DNA of 64,000 bases from Aquabacterium commune (GTDB taxonomy: Bacteria > Pseudomonadota > Gammaproteobacteria > Burkholderiales > Burkholderiaceae_C). The notes beneath the pieces are model-generated. The model ran no database searches. It saw nothing but the letters and a program-made list of their open reading frames with translations, and was not told the origin of the DNA. The position numbers were made by a program, and so were the translations under genes. Within the stretch, counting starts at the first letter, position 1. Each line of letters opens with the position of its first letter. Location of the stretch: contig NZ_SNXW01000001.1 of NCBI RefSeq assembly GCF_004362855.1, positions 742,121 to 806,120 on the forward strand, in the 5' to 3' direction. Shown here piece by piece: positions 45,803 through 55,759 of this stretch.

Positions 45803-46768
45803 ATGACCTTGTCGCTCGTGATGCCCACCTACAACGGTGGTGAATTCCTGAAGGAAGCCGTGCGCTCGGTGCTAGCGCAAACGCACACCGACTGGAAGCT
45901 GCTCATCAGCGATGACGGCTCCAAGGACGGCACGCGCGAGTACCTCGCCTCGCTGTCCGACCCGCGCATCCAGGTCTTCTTTCAGGAAAAGAACCTCGGC
46001 ATCTTCGGCAACCTGAACTTCCTGTTCCAGCAGGTGCGCACGGACATCACCCAGATCTTCTGCCAGGACGACTGGCTGGTCGATGAGGGTGCGCTGGCGC
46101 GCTTGGTGGCCACCTGGCAGCAATTGCCTGCCGACGTCGCCTTCCTGCGCGCCAACCATGGCGCCGAAGAGGGGGGCTCCAGCCTGGCTCGGCTGGAGCG
46201 CGACGTGCTGCCGGACGTCGTCACGCCCGACAAGTCAGACCTCTATTTCTTCCTGTTTGGCTGCATCCCGGGCAACCTCTCGAACGTCAGCCTGCGCACG
46301 CGCATCGTGGCCGAGCACGGCTGGTTCGACCAGCGCCTGCCCTACGCGGGGGACTTCGAGTTCTGGAGCCGCGTGGGGCACCGCGAGCGTTGGGCGATTT
46401 CGCCGGTGAAGGTGGCGACCATCCGCGTGCACGCGGGCCAGGCCTCGGCCACGCTGAACAAGGCCGGCGAGCTGATGCCGCAGATGGCCTCGGTGCTGGG
46501 CACCCTGTACGACCGGCTGACTGCACAAGGCGTGTCGCCGCTGCGGCTGCAGACGGTGGCCTCGGTCTGCTACATCAGCACGCACCGCTGGCAGGGCCTG
46601 CAATGGCTGCGCAAGTCGCGCTCATGGCGCTACCTGGACATGGTCAACCAGCACCTGGGGCGGCAGCGCTTTGCACTCGGCTTCCTGTCGGGCTGGCTGG
46701 CCTTCCTGGCCACCGCGGGTGGCCGCCTGTGGCGCCTGCAGGCCGCGCGCTGGCTGCTGGCACACTGA
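45803..46768 (+). CDS. Glycosyltransferase family 2
   Basis: A 321-residue GT-A enzyme with SLVMPTYNGGEFLKEAVRSV, LISDDGSKDGTREYL and CQDDWLVDEGAL as nucleotide- and metal-binding motifs, and a PYAGDFEFWSRVG block near the acceptor site. It starts 42 bases after the pyrophosphorylase stop and ends 23 bases before the WcaF-like gene, so these genes may form one short operon. Substrate unknown. Confidence 0.88.
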   Translation: MTLSLVMPTYNGGEFLKEAVRSVLAQTHTDWKLLISDDGSKDGTREYLASLSDPRIQVFFQEKNLGIFGNLNFLFQQVRTDITQIFCQDDWLVDEGALARLVATWQQLPADVAFLRANHGAEEGGSSLARLERDVLPDVVTPDKSDLYFFLFGCIPGNLSNVSLRTRIVAEHGWFDQRLPYAGDFEFWSRVGHRERWAISPVKVATIRVHAGQASATLNKAGELMPQMASVLGTLYDRLTAQGVSPLRLQTVASVCYISTHRWQGLQWLRKSRSWRYLDMVNQHLGRQRFALGFLSGWLAFLATAGGRLWRLQAARWLLAH

Positions 46769-46791
46769 CGGCCAAGCCACCCAGCGCACCG

Positions 46792-47358
46792 ATGTCCACC
46801 CCCGACCTCATCACCGACCGCAAGGCCTTCGATGGCCCGACCTTCAGCCTGGCCAACCGCCTGCGTCGCCTGGCGTGGTCAATGACCTGGTTGCTGCTGG
46901 CCCGCTGGACGCCACCCCAGGCCCGGCTGTGGCGCCTGGCCTTGCTGCGGGCGTTTGGCGCCAAGGTGTCGTGGCAGGCGAACGTGTACGCCAGCGTGAA
47001 GGTGTGGGCGCCCTGGCACCTGGAGATGGCGCCACTGGCCGCGCTGGCACCGGGTGTGGAGGTTTACAACATCGCCCCGGTGAGCATCGGCGAGAAGGTG
47101 GTGGTGTCGCAAGGCGCCTACCTGTGCACCGGCACCCATGACCACCGCGACCCGGCCTTCCCGCTGTACGCGCGGCCCATCGCCATCGGGCGGCGTGCCT
47201 GGATCTGTGCCGAGGCCTTCGTGGGCCCCGGTGTGATCGTCGGTGAAGGCGCTGTGCTGGCCGCACGCGCCGTGGCGTTCAAGCCGCTGGCACCGTGGAC
47301 GGTCTATCAGGGCAACCCGGCAGTGGCGGTGAACACCCGCCCGGAAATCAAAGCTTGA
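46792..47358 (+). CDS. wcaF: WcaF-like hexapeptide acetyltransferase
   Basis: A 188-residue left-handed beta-helix acyltransferase of the colanic-acid WcaF type. Its N-terminal helix-rich region (PTFSLANRLRRLAWSMTWLL) is followed by hexapeptide repeats and the active-site segment LCTGTHDHRDPAFPLYARPI with its His residues. It should O-acetylate a sugar in the cytoplasm before flipping. The ATG at 46792 is used; the long frame upstream is out of frame with the GT2. Its end overlaps the convergent reductase gene by 11 bases. Confidence 0.85.
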   Translation: MSTPDLITDRKAFDGPTFSLANRLRRLAWSMTWLLLARWTPPQARLWRLALLRAFGAKVSWQANVYASVKVWAPWHLEMAPLAALAPGVEVYNIAPVSIGEKVVVSQGAYLCTGTHDHRDPAFPLYARPIAIGRRAWICAEAFVGPGVIVGEGAVLAARAVAFKPLAPWTVYQGNPAVAVNTRPEIKA

Positions 47359-48088
47359 GCTTGACGAACACGAACTCGGGGATGTGCTTGATGATCAGCA
47401 TGATCAAGCGCCAGAAGCCCGGCGTGTAAACGATGCTGCGGCCCTTGTCCATGCCACCCACGATGTCGCGCGCGACCTGATCGGGCTTGGCCCACAGCGG
47501 GCCGCCCTTGGGCAGGTGGGCCGTCATGGGGGTATCGACAAAGCCCGGCTTGATGGTCACCACCGACACGCCGACCTTGTGCAGGCGCTGGCGCAGGCCC
47601 GAGGCGAAGGCCGAGACCAAGGCCTTGGCGCTGCCATAGACGTAGTTGCTCTGGCGACCGCGGTCACCCGCCACCGACGAGATCACGCCGATGCAACCCT
47701 TGCCCTGCTGGCCCAACTGCTCGCCCGCCAGCGTCATGAGCGCCACCACCGAGCTGCCGTTGATCTCGATTTCCTTGAGCGCGTAAGGCACGTCCTTCTG
47801 GGCGCGGTCCTGGTCGGACAGCGTGCCGTGCGCGATCAACACCGTGTCCAGCCCGCCCATGGCCTGGGTGGCATCGGCCAGCAGCGCGGCGTGCTGCTCG
47901 AACGCGGTGGCATCGAACACCTTGAAGCCCGCGAACTTGGCGCCGCGGGTGCGCAGGTCGTCGGCCACGGCCTTGAGTTGGGCCTCGCCGCGAGCGGCCA
48001 GGAAGACACGGTCGCCGCGCTGGGCCCAGACGCGGGCGCAGGCTTCGGCGATGGCCGAGGTGGCCCCGATGATGAGGACGTTGTTCAT
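47348..48088 (-). CDS. DprE2-like SDR reductase (arabinose donor pathway)
   Basis: A 246-residue short-chain dehydrogenase with NAD(P) motif IIGATSAIAEACA at the N-terminus and Tyr-x-x-x-Lys in YVYGSAKALVSAF. Coupled 4 bases to the DprE1-like oxidase upstream, the arrangement of DprE1-DprE2, which together 2-epimerise polyprenyl-phosphoryl-ribose to arabinose through a keto intermediate. DprE2 is the NADH-dependent reductase step. The basic C-terminus (VFVKLKL) could lie at the membrane. Function is by context and motif; other SDR roles are possible. Confidence 0.8.
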   Translation of the reverse strand: MNNVLIIGATSAIAEACARVWAQRGDRVFLAARGEAQLKAVADDLRTRGAKFAGFKVFDATAFEQHAALLADATQAMGGLDTVLIAHGTLSDQDRAQKDVPYALKEIEINGSSVVALMTLAGEQLGQQGKGCIGVISSVAGDRGRQSNYVYGSAKALVSAFASGLRQRLHKVGVSVVTIKPGFVDTPMTAHLPKGGPLWAKPDQVARDIVGGMDKGRSIVYTPGFWRLIMLIIKHIPEFVFVKLKL

Positions 48089-49464
48089 GGGTTCTCCGCG
48101 GCATGGCCGCTGGTTTGGCCGCTGGTTTGCCCCGTCACCCGGCGCCAGAAGCCAGAGCTGAAACGGGGATCGACAAATTCTGAAAAAGCCCGCCATTGCG
48201 GGTGGCCCGCCTGGAAGATGGCCGCGCCGATGCGGCCGTCCTTGGCGGGGTAGAGGCGCCCACCGGCGGCCAGCACGATGCGGTCGAGCTCGTCGAACAG
48301 GCGCATCAACTTCGGACCGCTGTTGGGGAAGTCGAGCGCCAGCGTGGTGCCCGGCTGCGGGAAGGACAGCATGCCGCGCGAGCGGGGCTCACCGAACTGC
48401 TTGAGCACGGCCAGGAAGGAGCCCATGCCGCTGTGCGCGATGGTTTGCAGCATCTGGCGGGTGGTGGCCAGCGCACGTTCGGGCGGCACCACCGACTGGT
48501 ACTGGTAGAAGCCTTTGGGGCCGTAGATGCGGTTCCACTCCAGCAGCGCGTCCAGCGGGTAGAAGAAGGGCCGGTAGTGCACCAGGCCGCGCTCCACATC
48601 GTTCCACTGCTTGTGGAAGTACAGCGTGTTGAAGGACTTCAGCGACAGCGTGTTGATCAGCGAGATCGGCGGCGTGAGGGGCACGCGCTTGGCGGTGTCT
48701 GCCAGGGTTGCAGGCAGCCCCTTGGGCAGGCGCGAGGTGTCGATGACGGCGGGTGCGTGGTTGGCCCGGTTGAACAGGCCCCGGCCCAGGCGCTTGCCCT
48801 CGAAGGCGCAATCGATCCAGGAGACGGTGTATTCGAAGTCGCGCTCGGAGGCCGCGTTCAACTCGAAGAACTCCTCCAAGCTGCGAAAGCGGATGGACTC
48901 CGAGTCCATGCAGGGGTTGGCCACGCGCTTGAGCTGGATTTCCGCCCAGGTGATGAGGCCCGTGAGGCCCAGGCCACCGATGGTGGCGTCGAACCACTCG
49001 GTGTGCTCGGTGGGCGAGCACAGGCGGCGCGTGCCATCGGAGCGCAACAGCTCCAGGCAGCGCACGTGGTTGCCGAAAGAGCCCGCCAGGTGGTGGTTCT
49101 TGCCATGCACGTCGTTGGCGATGGCACCGCCCACGGTGACGAACTGCGTGCCCGGCGTGACCGGCAGGAACCAGCCCTGCGGCACGATGAGCTTGAGGAT
49201 GGTGTGCAGCAGCACGCCGCCCTCGCAGCGCAACACGCCGGTGGCGGGGTCGAAGTCGATGAAGCGGTCGAGCTGGGCGCCCAGCAGCAAGGCGCCGCCG
49301 GGGTTGAGGTTGCTGTCGCCGTAGCTGCGGCCGTTGCCGAAGGGCAGCACCGTGCCGCCCGAACCCGTCGGCATCGGCAAGGGCGCGTGGCGGCTGCTCA
49401 AGCCCAGGGCTTCGTGCGGCTCGCGCAGCACGAAGCCCCATGACTGGAAAACCTGGGTGGCCAT
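48085..49464 (-). CDS. DprE1-like FAD-linked oxidase (arabinose donor pathway)
   Basis: A 459-residue VAO-type flavoprotein that closely resembles mycobacterial DprE1, which oxidises the 2'-hydroxyl of decaprenylphosphoryl-ribose. The FAD site has PFGNGRSYGDSNLNPGG (41-57) and GGAIANDVHGKNHHLAGSFG (112-131), where the His of VHGKNHH is the usual FAD contact. The C-terminal half has LKQFGEPRSRG, PGTTLALDFP (371-380) and GGRLYPAKDGR with Lys408. The Cys that benzothiazinones attack in mycobacterial DprE1 is Ala376 here, by recalled alignment. Coupled to the HAD-UbiA fusion upstream and the DprE2-like gene downstream. A tandem 12-base repeat lies in its last codons. Confidence 0.88.
   Translation of the reverse strand: MATQVFQSWGFVLREPHEALGLSSRHAPLPMPTGSGGTVLPFGNGRSYGDSNLNPGGALLLGAQLDRFIDFDPATGVLRCEGGVLLHTILKLIVPQGWFLPVTPGTQFVTVGGAIANDVHGKNHHLAGSFGNHVRCLELLRSDGTRRLCSPTEHTEWFDATIGGLGLTGLITWAEIQLKRVANPCMDSESIRFRSLEEFFELNAASERDFEYTVSWIDCAFEGKRLGRGLFNRANHAPAVIDTSRLPKGLPATLADTAKRVPLTPPISLINTLSLKSFNTLYFHKQWNDVERGLVHYRPFFYPLDALLEWNRIYGPKGFYQYQSVVPPERALATTRQMLQTIAHSGMGSFLAVLKQFGEPRSRGMLSFPQPGTTLALDFPNSGPKLMRLFDELDRIVLAAGGRLYPAKDGRIGAAIFQAGHPQWRAFSEFVDPRFSSGFWRRVTGQTSGQTSGHAAENP
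48105..48128. repeat. 12-bp tandem duplication at the 3' end of the DprE1-like gene
   Basis: GGCCGCTGGTTT is repeated directly at 48105-48116 and 48117-48128, giving a doubled Gln-Thr-Ser-Gly in the C-terminal tail. It lies in a region not conserved with DprE1, so it is probably harmless. Confidence 0.8.
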
Positions 49465-49479
49465 GGAGGGCTGCAGGCC

Positions 49480-50901
49480 TCAGACGGCCAGGGCCAGCAC
49501 GACCGCCGCCATGGCGCCCGTGATCAGGCTGACGCGGTCTTTCAGGGCATAGACCAGCGGGTCGTCGTGCATGTTGCCGCGGTGGGTCTGCATCCAGATG
49601 CGGCTGACCCAGTACAGCATGATCGGCACCAGCAGCCACACCAGCTTGGGCTGGTGGTACATGCGGGCGATGTCGGGCGTGTTCAGGTAGAGCGCCAGCA
49701 CCAGGATGCTGAGGTAGCCCGAGGCACCGCCCAGGCTTTGCAGCAGGCTGAGGTCTTCGACCTGGTAGCCACGGCCCTGGGCCTTCAGCTTGCCCTGCAC
49801 CTTCATCTGGTGCAGCTCGGCGTAGCGCTTGACGATGGCCAGGCTCAGGAAGATGAAGATGGCGAACATCAGCAGCCAGAAGGACAGCGGGATGGCCGTG
49901 GCCGCGGCACCCGCGACGATGCGCACCGTGTAGAGGCCCGCCAGCGTCAGCACGTCGATCATGACCATGCGCTTGAGCGAGAAAGAGTACGCCAGCGTGA
50001 CGACGTAGTAGCCCGTGAGCACCAGCAGGAACTTGGCCGGCAGGCACAGCGAAATCAGCACCGCCGCGACCAGCAGCAGCGGCGCGGCCATCAGGCCGAA
50101 CAGCAGGCTCAGCGTGCCCGCAGCAAAGGGCCGGTGGCACTTGCTGTGGTGTTGGCGGTCGGCCGCCAGGTCGAGCATGTCGTTGAGCAGATAGACCGAC
50201 GAGGCGCACAGGCTGAAGGCCACGAAAGCCATCAGGGCCTGGCCAATCACGGCCACATCGCCCAACTGATGCGCCGCAGCCACCGGCACGAAGATGAGCG
50301 CGTTCTTGGCCCACTGGTGCACGCGCAAAGCCTTGAGCACGACCTTCAGGCCGGCCGGCTTGAACGGGTACTGGCCCAGCACCTGGGTCACGCGGGCGGC
50401 CGCGGCCGCGAGGGGCGCGCTGGCATTGACCACGATGGCACCGCGCGCATGCGGCCACACGCGCAAGTCCACCTTCTCGTTGCCGCAGTAGTCGAAGCCC
50501 TTCTCACCGAACTTGGCCACCAGGGCCGCAGCCTTGTTGCTGCCCGAGAGGTTGGTCTGGCCGTTGCTGGCCAGCACGCCATCGAAGAAACCGAGGTGGT
50601 CGGCCACGGCGCGCGCCAGGCTTTCGTCGGACGCCGTGCACAGCCAGAGCTGGCGGCCCGCGGCCTTCTGCTCCTGCAACCAGGCCACCAGGGGCTTGGT
50701 GTAGGGCAGCGCCGAGCCATCGAGCTTCACGCGCGAAGCGATTTCGCGCTTGAGCCGGGCCTTGCCGCCCAGCAGCCAAAACGGCACCAGCAGCAGATAG
50801 AACGGGTTGTCCTTGATCAGCAGCAGGAAGGACTCCAGCAGGAGGTCACTGTGGATCAGCGTGCCGTCGAGGTCCACGCACAGCGCAACGTTGTCAGACA
50901 T
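49480..50901 (-). CDS. HAD phosphatase-UbiA prenyltransferase fusion (polyprenyl-phosphate phosphoribosyltransferase-like)
   Basis: A 473-residue two-domain protein. Residues 1-170 are a HAD phosphatase with DLDGT (10-14), a Thr-Ala-Ser motif II (LCTASDES, from 87), Lys123 and a GNEKVD acidic motif (140-145). Residues 190-473 are a UbiA-type membrane prenyltransferase with RVHQWAKNALIF, NDMLDLAADRQHHSKCHRP (240-258) and Tyr305-Ser-Phe-Ser-Leu-Lys. In mycobacteria a UbiA enzyme attaches phosphoribose to decaprenyl phosphate and a separate phosphatase removes the 5-phosphate. Here both would be one chain. It is 56 bases downstream of the flippase-like gene and just upstream of the DprE1-like gene. 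Confidence 0.87.
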   Translation of the reverse strand: MSDNVALCVDLDGTLIHSDLLLESFLLLIKDNPFYLLLVPFWLLGGKARLKREIASRVKLDGSALPYTKPLVAWLQEQKAAGRQLWLCTASDESLARAVADHLGFFDGVLASNGQTNLSGSNKAAALVAKFGEKGFDYCGNEKVDLRVWPHARGAIVVNASAPLAAAAARVTQVLGQYPFKPAGLKVVLKALRVHQWAKNALIFVPVAAAHQLGDVAVIGQALMAFVAFSLCASSVYLLNDMLDLAADRQHHSKCHRPFAAGTLSLLFGLMAAPLLLVAAVLISLCLPAKFLLVLTGYYVVTLAYSFSLKRMVMIDVLTLAGLYTVRIVAGAAATAIPLSFWLLMFAIFIFLSLAIVKRYAELHQMKVQGKLKAQGRGYQVEDLSLLQSLGGASGYLSILVLALYLNTPDIARMYHQPKLVWLLVPIMLYWVSRIWMQTHRGNMHDDPLVYALKDRVSLITGAMAAVVLALAV

Positions 50902-50957
50902 TCGGTCCCTGTTCAGATGTCAATGCAGATTCGTTCACCAGGCCAACTCAAGCCAAC

Positions 50958-51932
50958 TCAGGCCCGCTCATGCCGCAGCAGCCACACGCAGGCCCAGCCA
51001 ATCAGCACGGCCAACCACAGGGTCAGCACGCGGCAGATCAGCGTGAGCAGGATGGCTTGCGGCGTGGAAAAGCCGTGCGCGTAGAGCAAAGCGGCCATGA
51101 CGGCCTCGGTGCTGCCCAGGCCGCCCGGCAGGAAGGACAGCGCCCCCACGATGATGGCGATGGCGTAGATGCCCATGGCGCCGGGCACGGTGAGCTTGTC
51201 GGGCGAGAGGATGTCGGAGATGAGCTTGAGGCCAACCGCTTCCGCGCCCCAGGCCGCCAGGCCCAGCAGCATGCCGGTCAGCAAGATGCTGGGCGACAGG
51301 AACATGCGCGCACTGGCCAGCATGCGGGCCACCGGCGCCACCCACTTGACCAGACCGGCCGCGTCGCGCCGTGCGCCCTGCTCGGCCACAGACGCCCAGG
51401 GCACCAGGGCCACCGAAGCCAGCAAACCGCCCACCAGGCCGACGGCCACCCACAGGAACTGGCGGTAGGCCTGCAACTCGGCCAGCACCACCACGGCCAG
51501 CAGGATCATGACGACGAGGTCGAGCAGGCGCTCGATGAAGAAGGCGCCCGTGACCGAGGCCAGCGGGATGCCGTGCGGCTGGTAGTAGCGCGCGCGCACC
51601 ATTTCACCGAGCTTGCCCGGCGACAGCGTGAAGGCAAAGCCCGCCATGAAGGTCAGGCTGACGAAGCGCCAGGGCAGCGTGTGCCCCAGGCGCCGGAGGT
51701 ACATCTGCCAGCGCACCACGCGCAGGGCGTAATTGAAGAGCGACAAGGCGCCAGCGGCCAGCACGAGCAGCCAACCCTCGGCCACGGGGCGCAGGTCGAT
51801 CTGGGCGATGTCCTTGCGGAAGGCCATGGCGCACCAGACAGCGAACACGGCGAACACCCCGTACACCAGGGTGCGCCGCCACAGAGGCGATGCGGGCGGC
51901 GCCACGCTGTCAGGGAGTGCTTGTTCGCTCAT
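50958..51932 (-). CDS. LPG_synthase_TM/flippase-like membrane protein
   Basis: A 324-residue protein with 7-8 membrane segments. The blocks RVVRWQMYLRRLG, TFMAGFAFTLSPGKLGEMVRARYY, and LPGGLGSTEAVMAALLYAHGF are the hallmarks of the lysylphosphatidylglycerol-synthase membrane family (AglD/UPF0104), often found with polyprenyl-phosphate sugar genes. It heads the arabinose-donor operon and could move the lipid-linked sugar across the membrane. The direct start at 51932 is an ATG. Confidence 0.85.
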   Translation of the reverse strand: MSEQALPDSVAPPASPLWRRTLVYGVFAVFAVWCAMAFRKDIAQIDLRPVAEGWLLVLAAGALSLFNYALRVVRWQMYLRRLGHTLPWRFVSLTFMAGFAFTLSPGKLGEMVRARYYQPHGIPLASVTGAFFIERLLDLVVMILLAVVVLAELQAYRQFLWVAVGLVGGLLASVALVPWASVAEQGARRDAAGLVKWVAPVARMLASARMFLSPSILLTGMLLGLAAWGAEAVGLKLISDILSPDKLTVPGAMGIYAIAIIVGALSFLPGGLGSTEAVMAALLYAHGFSTPQAILLTLICRVLTLWLAVLIGWACVWLLRHERA

Positions 51933-52037
51933 GGCCGGGATTATGGTCTTCCCTCATGGACGCCATGTGTCAGCTCTGTGCACTGCTGACGACAAAACAC
52001 CCCGCAAACGAGGCCTTGAGGATGAAGGCCTGGGCGC

Positions 52038-52649
52038 TCAAACGGCAAACGGCGCCCACACGGGCAACTCGGTGGCGGCACGTTCACGGGCCTGCGCCAG
52101 CGTCACGGCTTGGGCGTCTTTGGGCGCCACGATGGCGATCCCACCGTTGAGGCCAGCCAGCGGCCACTCGATGCCGATGGCCGGGTCTTGCCAATGGAGG
52201 CTGCGCTCGCAGTCACGGGCATAGACGTCGGTGGTCTTGTAGAGGAAGTGGGTGTCGTCGGCCAGGGACAGGAAACCGTGGGCAAAGCCTTCCGGGATCC
52301 ACATCTGACGGCGGTTGTCGGCGCTCAGCTCCACGCCGACCCATTGGCCGAAAGTGGGCGAGCCCACGCGGATGTCAACGGCCACATCGTAAGCAGCGCC
52401 CTGGGTCACGCGCACCAGCTTGCCTTGCGGATTCGGCGGCAGCTGGTAGTGCAGGCCACGCAGCACACCGGCTTTGCTGCACGAATGGTTGTCCTGCACG
52501 AAGGCGCGCGGTGTGGGCAGGCCCAGCTCGCGCAGGCCGGCATGGAAGCGCGGCTCGTTGAAGGTCTCCATGAACCAGCCGCGCTCGTCGGCGAACACAG
52601 CGGGCTCGACGATGACGACGTCGGGGATGCGGGTCTGGGTGAGTTTCAT
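52038..52649 (-). CDS. rfbC: dTDP-4-dehydrorhamnose 3,5-epimerase
   Basis: A 203-residue cupin enzyme with family motifs DERGWFMETFNEPRF, QDNHSCSKAGVLRGLHYQ (the catalytic His) and VGVELSADNRRQMWIPEGFAHGF in two parts, then YARDCERSLHWQDPAIGIEWP. A 20-residue C-terminal extension makes it slightly longer than usual. The start is the ATG at 52649. It is the last gene of the rmlBDAC operon for dTDP-L-rhamnose. Confidence 0.95.
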   Translation of the reverse strand: MKLTQTRIPDVVIVEPAVFADERGWFMETFNEPRFHAGLRELGLPTPRAFVQDNHSCSKAGVLRGLHYQLPPNPQGKLVRVTQGAAYDVAVDIRVGSPTFGQWVGVELSADNRRQMWIPEGFAHGFLSLADDTHFLYKTTDVYARDCERSLHWQDPAIGIEWPLAGLNGGIAIVAPKDAQAVTLAQARERAATELPVWAPFAV

Positions 52650-52665
52650 GGGGGAGGTCCTGGGG

Positions 52666-53547
<882 letters not shown>

Positions 53548-53550
53548 GTC

Positions 53551-54483
53551 TCAGCGTCCCAGGATTTCCGTCAGCATGCGGCTGACACCGTGCTGCCAGT
53601 CGGGCAGCTGCAAGCCGAAGGCCTGCTGCAGTTTGTCGGTGGCCAGGCGCGAGTTCAGCGGGCGCTGCGCCGGCGTGGGGTACTCGGCCGTGGGGATGGG
53701 GCGGATGGCCTCGGGCGCCACCCGGATGGGCTGGCCGGCGGCACGCGCCCACTCGATGACGAAGCTGGCGTAAGCGTGCCAGCTGGTGTGGCCGCTGGCC
53801 ACCAGGTGGTAGAGGCCCAGGAGCTCGTCGCGGCGCGGGCCTGCCGGCGCACCCTGCACCACGCGGATGGCATGGGCCGTGACGTCGGCCAGCAGGTCGG
53901 CCCCGGTGGGTGCGCCGACCTGGTCGTCGATGACGTTGAGCGCGTCGCGCTCGGCCGCCAGGCGCAGCATGGTGCGGGCGAAGTTGCCACCGCGCGCCGC
54001 ATAGACCCAGCTGGTGCGCAAGGTCAGGTGGCGGCAGCCGCTGACGGCGATGGCCAGCTCGCCTTCGCGCTTGGTCTGGCCATAGACGCTCAAAGGCGCC
54101 GTGGCGGCATCCTCGTCCCGCGGGGCCTGGCCACTGCCGTCGAAGACGTAGTCGGTGCTGTAGTGCACCAGCAGGATGCCGCGCTGCGCCGCTTCCTGGG
54201 CGATCAGGCCCGGCGTGGTCGCGTTGATCAGGCGGGCCAGTTCGGGCTCGGCCTCGGCCTTGTCCACCGCCGTGTGGGCCGCGGCATTGACGATGACGTC
54301 GGGCTGGACGATGCGGATGATCTCCAGCACCTGCTCGGGCTGGGTGAAGTCGGCGCGCAGGTGCGGCGCGGCGTCGGGCCCAGGGCTGTGGGCGTCAAAC
54401 GCGTGCAGCGCACCCAGTGGCGCCAGGGCGCGTTGCAGTTCCCAGCCGACCTGGCCACCGCTGCCCAGCAGGAGGATGTTCAT
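53551..54483 (-). CDS. rfbD: dTDP-4-dehydrorhamnose reductase
   Basis: A 310-residue SDR enzyme for the last step to dTDP-L-rhamnose. It has the N-terminal [14 protein letters not shown]ossmann motif, [22 protein letters not shown], and Tyr-x-x-x-Lys in YGQTKREGE. The ATG at 54483 overlaps the rfbB stop by 4 bases; the longer open frame upstream is inside rfbB. Normal length. Confidence 0.95.
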   Translation of the reverse strand: MNILLLGSGGQVGWELQRALAPLGALHAFDAHSPGPDAAPHLRADFTQPEQVLEIIRIVQPDVIVNAAAHTAVDKAEAEPELARLINATTPGLIAQEAAQRGILLVHYSTDYVFDGSGQAPRDEDAATAPLSVYGQTKREGELAIAVSGCRHLTLRTSWVYAARGGNFARTMLRLAAERDALNVIDDQVGAPTGADLLADVTAHAIRVVQGAPAGPRRDELLGLYHLVASGHTSWHAYASFVIEWARAAGQPIRVAPEAIRPIPTAEYPTPAQRPLNSRLATDKLQQAFGLQLPDWQHGVSRMLTEILGR

Positions 54484-55550
54484 GCGCGGCCGCCGTAGTT
54501 CTGCGCGATCCAGTCGCGGTAGCCGCCGGAGCGCACGGTGTCGATCCACTCGGTGTTGTCGAGGAACCATTGCACCGTTTTGCGGATGCCAGACGCGAAG
54601 GTCTCGGCCGGGGTCCAGCCGATCTCGCTCTGGATTTTGCGCGGGTCGATGGCGTAGCGGCGGTCGTGGCCCGGGCGGTCGGTCACGTAGGTGATGAGGC
54701 TGGCGTAGGGCTTGCCGTCGGCACGCGGGCGCAGCTCATCGAGGATGGCGCAGATGGTGTTGACCACGTCGATGTTCTTGATCTCGTTGATGCCACCGAC
54801 GTTGTAAACCTCGCCCGAGCGGCCCTTCTCCAGGACCTGGCAGATGGCTTCGCAGTGGTCGCGCACGAACAACCAGTCGCGGATGTTCAGGCCGTCGCCG
54901 TACACCGGCAGGGGCTTGCCTTCCAGCGCGTTCAAGATCATCAAAGGGATGAGCTTTTCCGGGAAGTGGTAGGGCCCGTAGTTGTTGCTGCAGTTGGTGG
55001 TCAGCGTGGGCAGGCCGTAGGTGTGGTGGTAGGCGCGCACCAGGTGGTCGCTGCCGGCCTTGCTGGCCGAGTAAGGGCTGTTGGGCGCGTAAGCCGTGGT
55101 CTCGGAGAAGGCCGGGTCGGTGTCGGACAGCGAACCATAGACCTCGTCGGTGGAGACGTGCAGGAAACGGAAAGCGGCCTTGTCGGCCTCGCTCATGGCG
55201 CTCCAGTAGGCGCGCGTTTCTTCCAGCAGGCTGAAGGTGCCGACCATGTTGGTGTGGATGAACTCGCCCGGCCCGTGGATGGAGCGATCCACGTGGCTCT
55301 CGGCGGCGAAGTGCAGGATGGCGCGCGGCTGGTACTGAGCCAGGGCCTGGCGCACGGCCTCGCGGTCGGCGATGTCGGCCTGGATCAGGGTGGCCTGACC
55401 CGACTTCAGCTGCGGCGCGATGGTGTGCGGGTTGCCCGCGTAGGTGAGCTTGTCGAACACGACCACGGGCTCGGCGCCCGCTTGCCGCTCGCACCAGTGG
55501 TGCACGAAGTTGCCGCCAATGAAGCCGGCGCCGCCAGTGATCAGGATCAT
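54480..55550 (-). CDS. rfbB: dTDP-glucose 4,6-dehydratase
   Basis: A 356-residue extended SDR. It has [14 protein letters not shown] at the N-terminus, [12 protein letters not shown], the STDEVYG catalytic block (133-139) and Tyr160/Lys164 in [13 protein letters not shown]. It converts dTDP-glucose to the 4-keto-6-deoxy form. It is the first gene of the minus-strand rml operon. The 209-base gap to the divergent pyrophosphorylase at 55760 should hold the promoters of both. Confidence 0.97.
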   Translation of the reverse strand: MILITGGAGFIGGNFVHHWCERQAGAEPVVVFDKLTYAGNPHTIAPQLKSGQATLIQADIADREAVRQALAQYQPRAILHFAAESHVDRSIHGPGEFIHTNMVGTFSLLEETRAYWSAMSEADKAAFRFLHVSTDEVYGSLSDTDPAFSETTAYAPNSPYSASKAGSDHLVRAYHHTYGLPTLTTNCSNNYGPYHFPEKLIPLMILNALEGKPLPVYGDGLNIRDWLFVRDHCEAICQVLEKGRSGEVYNVGGINEIKNIDVVNTICAILDELRPRADGKPYASLITYVTDRPGHDRRYAIDPRKIQSEIGWTPAETFASGIRKTVQWFLDNTEWIDTVRSGGYRDWIAQNYGGRA

Positions 55551-55759
55551 GGGTGTGCTGCTGTCCAGAGAAGGCGCCGATGAACCGACGCAAGGGACAC
55601 ATTATGGCGAGCACTTCGTGACGAATCCTCGGTCCCTGGTGTCGCCCGGCCCTCACCACCCTCCATTCGGGGGCATGCTGACCGCGCTGGCCAGGGAACT
55701 TTGCCCTGCCTTGCGTCATCATTGCGTCACACGCCACAAAAACAGCCGAAAGACCCGAT

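Noticed and set aside
48389..50458. A 689-codon minus-strand frame overlapping the DprE1-like and HAD-UbiA genes.
   Set aside because: It is Pro/Arg/Ala-rich and out of frame with two clearly identified enzymes.
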